A stretch of DNA of 33,259 nt from an uncultured Porphyromonadaceae bacterium (GTDB lineage Bacteria; Bacteroidota; Bacteroidia; Bacteroidales; Muribaculaceae), in contig CAMWNT010000015.1 of assembly GCA_947175695.1 (NCBI GenBank), forward strand, positions 1 through 33,259, read 5' to 3'. The notes beneath the pieces were generated by a model that did not search any database, had not been told where the DNA came from, and worked only from the letters and a program-made list of their open reading frames with translations. Positions 21,699 to 29,773 of the stretch are shown here, in pieces; the first letter of the stretch is position 1, and every line of letters begins with the position of its first letter. The position numbers and the translations under genes were made by a program.

Positions 21699-21812
21699 AT
21701 GCGTTTCTCTGTTTGGATGTATAACATTCCCGACGCGTAAAAAGATTGCATCGTGATTGAATGGAGGGGAGAATTGCAAGTGCAAATATAGTGAAAAAAG
21801 ATGTAACGTAGG

Positions 21813-22421
21813 TCAGCGCGGGCAAAAAAAGTGAGGCGCGAGGGAGCCGAGCATGGCGGCTCCGTCGAAGCCGAATGCTTTCAGCATCGGTATTCGGTCG
21901 GGGGTGACGCCGCCGAGTGCGATGATTTGCGGCCGGCTTGGGATCTCGGATCGGAGGGTTTTGAGCTGTGCCGTCAGTTCGTCAGGATCGAATTTCGAGA
22001 AGTAGCCGGTTTTGGAGATTGAATCGAATATCGGGGAAAGTGTCAGATATGTATACTTGCCCCGGAGTGCGCATTCGCGGAGTTCGGCGAAGGAATGACA
22101 CGATTTGCTGATGCGGAAGCTTTCGCTGCCGGAGGCGAAGGTAGTCGGTGGCTCCGGATTGCGGGAGTTGAGATGCAGCCCACCTATCGGATATTCTTCA
22201 ATGAGCCGGAAGTGGTCGTGGATCGCAATGCGGCTTAGAATCGGCGGGTCGAGTAGCGTGAGAATCTTCGCCATGTCGGAGCGCGTCGCTTCGGGGTGGC
22301 GGAGGTGGAGCAGATCAATGATTCCCGATTCGAGCAGACGTGATATTGCGGCTGCCTCCCCGGCTGGATCAGGATTGATCGCCGAGGGAGTGAATCCGAT
22401 TTTCAAGAATTGCCGATTCAT
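21813..22421 (-). CDS. Second ThiE/TenI-family protein (divergent)
   Basis: 202 aa with degenerate ThiE-fold motifs: LLHLRHPEA, IAIHDHF, GLHLNSRN, YLTLSPIFDSISKTGY, IALGGV. Confidence 0.8.
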   Translation of the reverse strand: MNRQFLKIGFTPSAINPDPAGEAAAISRLLESGIIDLLHLRHPEATRSDMAKILTLLDPPILSRIAIHDHFRLIEEYPIGGLHLNSRNPEPPTTFASGSESFRISKSCHSFAELRECALRGKYTYLTLSPIFDSISKTGYFSKFDPDELTAQLKTLRSEIPSRPQIIALGGVTPDRIPMLKAFGFDGAAMLGSLAPHFFCPR

Positions 22422-22471
22422 TGCGTTTTGAGCGAGTGGATTGCTGAGACAGTGGATTTATCTCTTCCGGC

Positions 22472-22675
22472 TCAACCGCCGTAAGCAGCCGAGATGACGA
22501 TCAGAGAGTCGCCTTCGTTAAGAACGGTGACATCCCATTTGTCGGCACTGACTACTTTGCCGTTGAGGGCGATGGCTGTGCCGGTGGTGGGGATAGAGTG
22601 AGATTCCGCAAGTTGGCGGAGTGTGATGGTGGTGCCGTCGAGAAGTTCGGGGCGCCCGTTGATTGTGATATGCAT
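22472..22675 (-). CDS. thiS: Sulfur carrier protein ThiS
   Basis: Start MHITINGRPELLDG at 22675; 67-aa beta-grasp protein ending in the characteristic Gly-Gly (AAYGG). Confidence 0.93.
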   Translation of the reverse strand: MHITINGRPELLDGTTITLRQLAESHSIPTTGTAIALNGKVVSADKWDVTVLNEGDSLIVISAAYGG

Positions 22676-22685
22676 ATGGATTGGA

Positions 22686-23486
22686 TTAAGGGAAAAATGC
22701 GGGACCATAGCCGGCGGGAGCATCCGGATAGAATCGGGTGTCGGCGTTGGCGTGAAGTGATTCGTAGAGGAGATCCGAGGCGGTCAGGCACGCTGTCGAG
22801 AGATGGTCGCCGAGTGCGAGACGCGCGGCTATCAGAGATGATAGTGCGCAGCCGCTGCCGTGGGTGTTGGGTGTTGCCACTCTGGGATGAGTGAATTCCA
22901 GCCGTTGGCCTTTGCGAGTCAGCAGGATGTCGGTGGAATCGCCGCCCTCGGCGTGTCCTCCCTTGAGGAGTACGGCTTTGACGTCGAGAGAGTCAAGAAG
23001 CCTTTCGGCGAGTCGCAACTGACTGATTTCCTCCCCCTCTGCGAGGCCGAGAATGCGGCGTGCTTCCGGGATGTTGGGGGTGATTAGCGTCAGTAGCGGC
23101 GCGATGCGTTGCAGCAGGTTGCCGCTCAGCCATGCCGGCAGATCGGCATTCCCCTTTGATGATGCGAGAATCGGATCGAGCACGACATTGGGGAGGTTTT
23201 CATGCTCGAGGATGCGAATCAATTCTTCGGCATGGAGGGGGCCGGGGATCATACCGATTTTGACAGCTCCCGGGCGCACATCGGCCAAGGCGGCCTCGAT
23301 CTGGTCGGTGAATACAGGCATTCCCACCGGCTCCACCATCCTGACTCCGCGCGAATTCTGCGATGTCACGCACGACACGGCGCAGAGCGGCAACACGCCT
23401 TGACTTCGGGCGGCCGCGCAATCAGCCTGTAAGCCGGCTCCCGAGGCGGAATCCGATCCGGCCACAGTCAGTATTGTCCTGATCAT
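22686..23486 (-). CDS. thiD: Hydroxymethylpyrimidine/phosphomethylpyrimidine kinase ThiD
   Basis: TVAGSDSASGAGLQADCAA, VKIGMI, VLDPILASSKG, LLKGGHAEG, TPNTHGSGCALSSLIAARLA; start overlaps the upstream stop codon. Confidence 0.96.
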   Translation of the reverse strand: MIRTILTVAGSDSASGAGLQADCAAARSQGVLPLCAVSCVTSQNSRGVRMVEPVGMPVFTDQIEAALADVRPGAVKIGMIPGPLHAEELIRILEHENLPNVVLDPILASSKGNADLPAWLSGNLLQRIAPLLTLITPNIPEARRILGLAEGEEISQLRLAERLLDSLDVKAVLLKGGHAEGGDSTDILLTRKGQRLEFTHPRVATPNTHGSGCALSSLIAARLALGDHLSTACLTASDLLYESLHANADTRFYPDAPAGYGPAFFP

Positions 23487-24235
23487 CGCGCGGGGGATTG
23501 GTTTTCGGGATCGCGGTCTTCGGGAGGAAGCGCCTTTTGGATCTCATCGCGGCATTCCGCCATCAGTTTTTTGGTGTTGAATCCCTTTTCGCCGGGATAG
23601 ATCGGGGGGTGGATTGTGACGATGATGCGACCCGGAGTGACGTTATACGTCGTGCGCGGCATAGCGCGGAAAGCGCCGTCGATAGTGATCGGCACTACCG
23701 GAAGTTTATATTCGGCGGCGAGCATGAACGCACCGCGCTTGAAGGGGATCATCTTGCCGTCGAAAGTGCGGCTGCCTTCGGGGAAGATCACGAGCGACAT
23801 GCCCCCCTTTAGTTTTTCCTCCGATTCCTGAATGGTGGTGCGGATTCCGGCGATCGAAGAATCGTCGACCATTATATGTCCGGCGCGCTTGCAGGCGTAG
23901 CCGACGAGAAAGATCTTCTCCAGCTCCTTTTTCATCAGCCATTTGAAATCATGGTTGAGATAGCCGTAGATGGCCCAGATGTCGAAGGCTCCCTGATGGT
24001 TGGCCACAAACACATAGCTTGTCTTGGCATCGATATTCTCACGTCCTCTGACCTCGACTCTGACGCCCCACAGGACGCAGACGCAGCGGCTCCATATGTG
24101 AGCCGGATAATATCCCCAGAAGTGGCTTCCGAAGAGGGTCGACATGACGATTGTGACGATTGCCGTCAAAATTGTCAGGATGAGCAGGATGGGTCCGGCG
24201 ATCACCCATTGATAGAATCTGAAAAGCAGTTTCAT
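23483..24235 (-). CDS. plsC: 1-acyl-sn-glycerol-3-phosphate acyltransferase (PlsC family)
   Basis: Start MKLLFRFYQWVIAG; NHQGAFD (NHX4D) and FPEGSR motifs; the longer 24586 start overlaps mscS out of frame and is unlikely. Confidence 0.93.
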   Translation of the reverse strand: MKLLFRFYQWVIAGPILLILTILTAIVTIVMSTLFGSHFWGYYPAHIWSRCVCVLWGVRVEVRGRENIDAKTSYVFVANHQGAFDIWAIYGYLNHDFKWLMKKELEKIFLVGYACKRAGHIMVDDSSIAGIRTTIQESEEKLKGGMSLVIFPEGSRTFDGKMIPFKRGAFMLAAEYKLPVVPITIDGAFRAMPRTTYNVTPGRIIVTIHPPIYPGEKGFNTKKLMAECRDEIQKALPPEDRDPENQSPAR

Positions 24236-24291
24236 ATAATTCTGTAAGTAGAGATAAGTCGTGTGGATGGTTGGTGTCTTCCGGCGTCGGA

Positions 24292-25416
24292 TCAGGCCTG
24301 CGGGAGATGCACATCGAGCTGAGGGAAGGGGAAGGAGAAGCCTCGTTGGGGGAGGGTCGTGTAGAAGGCTTCGTTCATGTCGAAATAGAGCGGCCAATAG
24401 TTGGAGCTGTGGGTCCAGGCTCTGACAGTCAGATTGATGCTGCTGTCGGCCATTTCGTTGAGTCCGACAAATGGAGAGCGATCGACGCGCTGTGCGGGAA
24501 TCGGGGAGATTTTCATTCCGCCGGCGATCCGGTCGTGTAGACGGCGTTGCTTGTGATGGCGCGATTCGAATAAGCGCCCGAACCACGATTTGGGAACTTC
24601 CGGCACTCCCTCTTCCGCATTTTCGCGTTCGATTGCGAGGTCTTCGGCAGATGCGGGAGTGTCGCGCAGTCCGGCGAGCTGACGTTTTTCGATATCGTCT
24701 TCGATATATTGCACGACCACACGGTCGTCGGCGAGCAGGATCTCCTTGATGGCGGCGGCAGCTGCGCGGAAGTCGGTGTCGTATGAAAGTGAAACGGTCC
24801 AGTCAACGCGACGGTAGTTTTCTGAAGAGAAGTTGTTGATCGTACCGGTCGAGAGGCCGCCGTTGGGGATGATGATCGATTTATTGTCGGGGGTGTTGAT
24901 GATCGTGTGGAAGATCTGAATCTCCTTGACTGTGCCCGCGTATCCGGAGGCTTCGATATAGTCGCCGACTTTATAGGGCTTGAGAAGCAGAATCAACACT
25001 CCTCCGGCGAAATTCTGGAGTGTGCCGCTGAGCGCCATGCCGATGGCGACGCCGGCCGATGCGAAAATCGCAAGGAAAGAACTTGTCTCAAGTCCGAGAA
25101 TGCCGATGATGGTCACAATCAGAATGAAATAGAGCACCATTCTGATAAGCGAGAGCACAAACGTGGTCAGCGAGGGATCTATCCGGCGGTTGATCATCAG
25201 ATTGCGCACCACTTTATACAGCTTGCCGATGATAAACTTGCCGACATAGAACACGAATATCGCGATCAACAGCTTAAATGAGAAGTTGATCATGCTGTTG
25301 GCGATCTGCGAGAGGGCGTCGTCGAGTGAAAGACCCTTGAGGGTCTCCAGGGCAGCCGAGGGCGACGCTGTGTCGTCGGGTAGCGACTCGAGAGTGAGAT
25401 TGTCGGATTGTATCAT
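24292..25416 (-). CDS. MscS-family mechanosensitive ion channel
   Basis: 374 aa; TM3-like SFLAIFASAGVAIGMALSGTLQNFAGGVLILLLKPYKVGDYIEASGYAGTVKEIQIFHTII. Confidence 0.95.
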   Translation of the reverse strand: MIQSDNLTLESLPDDTASPSAALETLKGLSLDDALSQIANSMINFSFKLLIAIFVFYVGKFIIGKLYKVVRNLMINRRIDPSLTTFVLSLIRMVLYFILIVTIIGILGLETSSFLAIFASAGVAIGMALSGTLQNFAGGVLILLLKPYKVGDYIEASGYAGTVKEIQIFHTIINTPDNKSIIIPNGGLSTGTINNFSSENYRRVDWTVSLSYDTDFRAAAAAIKEILLADDRVVVQYIEDDIEKRQLAGLRDTPASAEDLAIERENAEEGVPEVPKSWFGRLFESRHHKQRRLHDRIAGGMKISPIPAQRVDRSPFVGLNEMADSSINLTVRAWTHSSNYWPLYFDMNEAFYTTLPQRGFSFPFPQLDVHLPQA

Positions 25417-25446
25417 TTATGATTGTCAGATTTTTTTGCGATGTTT

Positions 25447-25545
25447 GGAGGGCTGGGAGCATCGGGAGCACCGGGAGCACTGAGAGCACTGAGAGCACCG
25501 GGAGGACTGGGAGCACTGAGAGCTCTGGGAGGGCTGGGAGCGTCG
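25447..25545. repeat. 9-bp tandem repeat (minisatellite), about 11 units of GGAGCACTG and variants
   Basis: GGAGGGCTG GGAGCATCG GGAGCACCG GGAGCACTG AGAGCACTG AGAGCACCG GGAGGACTG GGAGCACTG AGAGCTCTG GGAGGGCTG GGAGCGTCG. Confidence 0.93.
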
Positions 25546-25559
25546 GGAGTCGACTTCGC

Positions 25560-26864
25560 TCAGAACACTCGCTTATACCAATCGAGATTCATATAGTAGA
25601 CATCTTCCGGCTCGGGGTCGAAGTCGGGTTCGAGATCGAAATATTGAGCGGATATGCCGTAGAATGAATCGGAAGGTATCTCTTTGCCGGTGAATAGCTT
25701 TGAGGATGATGCCTTGTAGATGACAAGGCGGTTCATCGCGCGGTCGAAAGCCGCCTGATCCCAGGCGTCGCCGAGAGGCTGAGCGTAGTTCGACATGTAG
25801 TCGCCGAAATCATAGAGCCGGAGGGAGCCGCGTGAATACTTGAGAAGTCTGATCTGGCTTGGGCGTGTGCCGGTCATTGCGAGCGATGCCATGTCGGCGA
25901 TCTCTTCAAGCGCCGAAGGGTCGACTACGGCTATTGTGAAGATTTTTTCTCCGCTGTTGAAATAGTCGGCCATGACGTCGGCGGCCATGACGAGATTATA
26001 GTCGGCGCGCGCCAGATATGGCACAATGATATCGTAAGGCGCTCCCTCGGCAAGCACTTCCGTAGGATAGGCCACAAACATCGGCGCTTTGCGGCGAAAC
26101 TGATAGATCACTTCGATCGACGACATATAGCAGCAGTCCCACCATATGAAATCGAAATAATTGTCGGGAATCGCATCTGCCATTTCAACGATGTCGCAAT
26201 AGTCGCTTTTCCCGTTGAAAGTGTCCTGGCCAAACCATTGAAGCGCCGGAGTGTCAAACGGCTCCGCCTCTCCGAGGCCGGGCTCGGCGCTACGTGATGC
26301 CGCTACGTCGCCGATTTCCGACGATGCGCTTCGCGATGCCGCCACGTTGTGATCCGAAAAAGCGGGCGACCATGAAGTCGCGTGGCTCCAGAAAATGATG
26401 CCATGGCTATCGGCCGGCGAGAGTTGCTGATAATCGCTGATCACTTGCGCGATGCGCTCCGGATCTGTAGAGTAAGTCTCTCGGTCGTAGACGGCGACTT
26501 CCACAAACTCAACCGAATTGTTGTCTTTTCTTCGGCAAGCCTTCTCGAGAGTGGCGATCGGCGTGTCGCCGACAATCGTCGGAAGCACCGAATAGATATA
26601 GAAATCCACTTCGTCGAGATCGGCGTCAGCCAGACCGCGTGCTATCTCGCGGCGGTCGTCGATAAAATTGGATGCGAGATTGTTGGAGGCGACTGCATAG
26701 AGCAGTATGGAAGTCGACACCTTATCGGAAGCCCCCGGCGGATAATAGGGTGGATCCGGCTCCGGATCGTCGGAATTGCATCCGGTCAGCAATGTGGCGA
26801 CGGCGATAAGGCTCGCAGCCGTAATAAAAGCCCTGAAAAGGAATCTTTTGAGATATGGAATCAT
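25560..26864 (-). CDS. Clostripain-like (C11 family) cysteine peptidase lipoprotein
   Basis: Lipobox LLTGC (Cys29); catalytic His region GIIFWSHATSW (His161); Cys region FIWWDCCYMSSIEV (Cys245 likely). Confidence 0.87.
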   Translation of the reverse strand: MIPYLKRFLFRAFITAASLIAVATLLTGCNSDDPEPDPPYYPPGASDKVSTSILLYAVASNNLASNFIDDRREIARGLADADLDEVDFYIYSVLPTIVGDTPIATLEKACRRKDNNSVEFVEVAVYDRETYSTDPERIAQVISDYQQLSPADSHGIIFWSHATSWSPAFSDHNVAASRSASSEIGDVAASRSAEPGLGEAEPFDTPALQWFGQDTFNGKSDYCDIVEMADAIPDNYFDFIWWDCCYMSSIEVIYQFRRKAPMFVAYPTEVLAEGAPYDIIVPYLARADYNLVMAADVMADYFNSGEKIFTIAVVDPSALEEIADMASLAMTGTRPSQIRLLKYSRGSLRLYDFGDYMSNYAQPLGDAWDQAAFDRAMNRLVIYKASSSKLFTGKEIPSDSFYGISAQYFDLEPDFDPEPEDVYYMNLDWYKRVF

Positions 26865-26896
26865 GACGTTGATTACAAATGCCGGTCAATACGATT

Positions 26897-26944
26897 AATG
26901 AGGACAAACGCGGCTCTGTCGGAAAGAGCCGGTTTGTCCTCATT
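26897..26944. terminator. Very strong intergenic hairpin, probably terminating the rprXY transcript
   Basis: AATGAGGACAAAC-G-CGGCTCT / AGAGCCGGTTTGTCCTCATT, 20 bp with one bulged G, located just past the rprY-like stop. Confidence 0.6.
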
Positions 26945-27010
26945 TTATAACGTCGTTGGATTTCGGAATATTGTATTTTCCAAGGTCATCTGCCGGCGCC
27001 GGCCGGAAGG

Positions 27011-27715
27011 TCAGTTGGAAGCCCCGCCCGGAGCGATCAGTTTATAGCCCTTGCCGTGGATATTGATGATCTCGATATCCGGATCCTGCTTGAGGAGTTT
27101 GCGGAGCTTGGTGATATAGACATCCATGCTGCGGGCGTTGAAGTAATTGTCGTCGACCCAAATCGTCTTCAGCGCGTAGTTGCGTTCGAGCACATCGTTG
27201 AGGTGCTCGCAAAGAAGGGTCAGCAACTCTGATTCTTTGGTTGTCAGCTTTGTTGTCGAGTCGTTGGCGATGAGCACTTGCTTCTGAGTGTCGAATGTAA
27301 ACTTGCCGATTCGGTAGAGAGTGACTTCCTTGTCTCTCTTGCCCTGCACGCGACGAAGCACCGCGTTGATACGCATGACGAGCTCTTCCATCGAGAAAGG
27401 TTTGGTGATATAGTCATCCGCACCGATCTTGAACCCTTGAAGAACGTCTTCCTTGATGCTTTTGGCTGTCAGAAACATGATCGGCACTTCCGAATTGACA
27501 TTGCGAATCTCCTGGGCAAGAGTGAATCCGTCTTTTTTGGGCATCATCACATCGAGCACACAAAGATCATATTTGTTTTTCAGAAATGTCTTGTAGCCGA
27601 TCTCACCATCCTTGCAAAGATCGGCGTTGAATCCTTTGGCCTGCAGAAACTCTCTGAGGAGCAGGCCGAGGTTTTCATCATCTTCACAAAGCAAAATCTT
27701 CAAATTTGTATCCAT
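27011..27715 (-). CDS. rprY: OmpR-family response regulator, RprY-like
   Basis: Receiver domain (LLCEDDENLGLLL, CVLDVMMPKKDGFTLA, FLTAKS, GADDYITKPF) plus winged helix; paired with the histidine kinase upstream. Confidence 0.85.
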   Translation of the reverse strand: MDTNLKILLCEDDENLGLLLREFLQAKGFNADLCKDGEIGYKTFLKNKYDLCVLDVMMPKKDGFTLAQEIRNVNSEVPIMFLTAKSIKEDVLQGFKIGADDYITKPFSMEELVMRINAVLRRVQGKRDKEVTLYRIGKFTFDTQKQVLIANDSTTKLTTKESELLTLLCEHLNDVLERNYALKTIWVDDNYFNARSMDVYITKLRKLLKQDPDIEIINIHGKGYKLIAPGGASN

Positions 27716-27953
27716 GGCTATTGTTTTATATTACGAACATGAAGCGGGACGCTACATCGACCGCATGAAGCCGAACGACCCGAGAAAGAGGAGAATGATC
27801 GATAGCGGAGCTGACTCCGGCGCGAAATTGCACTTTGCATTCATTCACACCTCGAGTTTCACTTACCTATCTATTTAACACATTAACTAACGTTAAGTTT
27901 TGAAAAAAACGCAAAATTGTGGACGATTCGTATATCGAATGCCGTTATGGAGC

Positions 27954-29441
27954 TTATTCCGGCCGTAGCGGCGACACTTCGGCAAGGGGGAGACGGATGA
28001 TAAATTCGCTCCATTTGCCGAATTCGCTCTCGACTGTGATTGTGCCCCTGAAGATTGTCACCATCTTCTTGACATAAGCCAACCCGAGGCCAAACCCTTT
28101 GACGTCGTGGCGATTGCCGGTCGACACGCGATAGAACTTATCGAATATGCGCTTCAGATCCTCCTTCTTGATGCCGATGCCGTTGTCGCGAATCCGGATT
28201 TCGAGCATATCGTGGGCCGCGTCGCGGGTGCTGACCACAAGGTGAGGGGGAGTATCCTCTTTCATGTATTTCAGCGCATTGTCAAGAAGATTGAAGACGA
28301 CGTTGGTGAAATGCATTTCGTCGAGAATGACGTCGGCGTTGTGGGCGTCGAGGTGCATCTCGATGCTGCCGCCATCCTTTTCAGCCTTGATCTTCTGTGT
28401 GTTGACCACATTATAGATAATGCTGTTGGCATTGACCTCTGTGAATTTCAATGCGCTGCCTCCACCATCGTCGTAGACCGACATCTGGAGCACCTTCTCC
28501 ACCTGGAAACGCAAACGCTTCGACTCCTCGCCGATGACGGTCGACAGATGCTTCAGAGTGGCCGGAGATTTTCTGACCGATTCATCGTCGAGCATCTGCG
28601 CCGCGAGCGAAATGGTCGATATCGGCGTCTTGAACTCATGCGTCATATTATTGATGAAATCCGACTTCATCTCAGAAAGTTTTTTCTGATGGAAGATCAG
28701 AATGACCGTGTAAAGAAATATGACGAGCAGAATGATCGTGAAAGCCAGAGTCGGGATAATGAATCTGACCGAAGAGAAGATATAGGAATCCCGAGTCGGA
28801 AACTCTACATAGAGACTATAGTCGGATCCATTGTTGGGGAACAGGGCTGTGGAATAGGCGTAAGTCTCTGACGGATTTATGAATCCGTGGGTAGTGTAGA
28901 GAAATGCCGAATGACTGTTGGCCACGCCGAATGTGAAGGGGAGTGTCACGCCGTTCGACTCCAATTCCGATTTCAGAAATTCGCGGATCATTGTGGAGTC
29001 GGCGCGCTCCTCGAGCGGACGGAGCGGAGCGTCGCGCAGAATCGTCAGGATCACTTCATTGAGCAGACCCTGCTGATACTGATATTGCTGGCGGATGGCC
29101 TCGCGCATGCTGCGATAGCGTTGCGACACATCCTGCGTCGGACTCGGATACGTCAGCTTCGGAGCCGAAACCGGCGACGCCACTACCGACGCCTTCTCGA
29201 TCGGAACATACTCCGGCTCGTCAGAGGCCCCAAGCATTTGCACATCCTCCTCAAGATAATGCAGAGTCTCGTAGCGCTCAAGCAATCCTATCGCCGAATG
29301 AAGCGACCGCATCACATTCTCTGAAAACTGGGCTTCGCGCATCTTCACCATATTTTCGAGATACATTATCTGGAAATATAGCAAAGTGCCGAATGTCAAC
29401 GCCATGATGGCGGTGAGAAGCCATATGAGAGATTTCTTCAT
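27954..29441 (-). CDS. rprX: Sensor histidine kinase, RprX-like
   Basis: Start MKKSLIWLLTAIMALTFGTLLYFQIMYLENMVKMREAQF; HisKA box NNMTHEFKTPISTI, N box FNLLDNALKY, G boxes DNGIGI and GFGLGLAYVK. Confidence 0.87.
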   Translation of the reverse strand: MKKSLIWLLTAIMALTFGTLLYFQIMYLENMVKMREAQFSENVMRSLHSAIGLLERYETLHYLEEDVQMLGASDEPEYVPIEKASVVASPVSAPKLTYPSPTQDVSQRYRSMREAIRQQYQYQQGLLNEVILTILRDAPLRPLEERADSTMIREFLKSELESNGVTLPFTFGVANSHSAFLYTTHGFINPSETYAYSTALFPNNGSDYSLYVEFPTRDSYIFSSVRFIIPTLAFTIILLVIFLYTVILIFHQKKLSEMKSDFINNMTHEFKTPISTISLAAQMLDDESVRKSPATLKHLSTVIGEESKRLRFQVEKVLQMSVYDDGGGSALKFTEVNANSIIYNVVNTQKIKAEKDGGSIEMHLDAHNADVILDEMHFTNVVFNLLDNALKYMKEDTPPHLVVSTRDAAHDMLEIRIRDNGIGIKKEDLKRIFDKFYRVSTGNRHDVKGFGLGLAYVKKMVTIFRGTITVESEFGKWSEFIIRLPLAEVSPLRPE

Positions 29442-29473
29442 TATTGACTGTTTTATGTATTTTTTAACACACA

Positions 29474-29502
29474 TAGCCCCCGATGGTTTAGCCAAGGGGC
29501 TA
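29474..29502. other. Hairpin in the histidine kinase 5' leader
   Basis: TAGCCCC (29474-29480) / GGGGCTA (29496-29502). Confidence 0.45.
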
Positions 29503-29630
29503 TCGCGCGAGAGATTTTCCCTGCGAAAATATGAAAGGAAGTGCGCTCCGGCAAACAGCGGTTTATTCCGACGTGGCGAACGCAACCTCGCCATACTCTT
29601 GCCGAGGGAAATTTTTTCACTTATACAATG

Positions 29631-29662
29631 CAAAATTAACAAAAAAATCTTATCTTTGCCAA
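29631..29662 (-). promoter_or_regulatory. Bacteroidetes-type promoter for the rprX-like kinase
   Basis: On the minus strand: TTTG (29662-29659), 20-nt spacer, TAATTTTG (29638-29631); fits TTTG-N19/20-TAnnTTTG. Confidence 0.6.
29651..29658 (+). promoter_or_regulatory. -7 element of the glnA promoter (TATCTTTG)
   Basis: TATCTTTGCC at 29651-29660 matches TAnnTTTG, 115 nt upstream of the glnA start; the -33 element is weak. Confidence 0.6.
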
Positions 29663-29773
29663 ACCATAACACAACCCTGAGGCCCTCGATCGCCCGGAAG
29701 CTCCGGCTCCATCTTCGGCCTCATGTTCTAAAATGCCTGAATACGTTAATCTTAAGTCATTAAATCAAAAACC

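Noticed and set aside
23483-24586. Extended 367-aa form of the acyltransferase
   Set aside because: The N-terminal 117 residues overlap the mscS 3' end out of frame and are low-complexity; the real start is MKLLFRFYQW at 24235.
25447-25545. Possible CRISPR array
   Set aside because: Contiguous 9-bp units without spacers; no cas genes in the window.
25419-25667. 82-aa Gly/Ser/Thr-rich + strand ORF across the minisatellite
   Set aside because: Open frame is explained by the 9-bp repeat unit; it runs antisense into the C11 peptidase gene with no promoter evidence.
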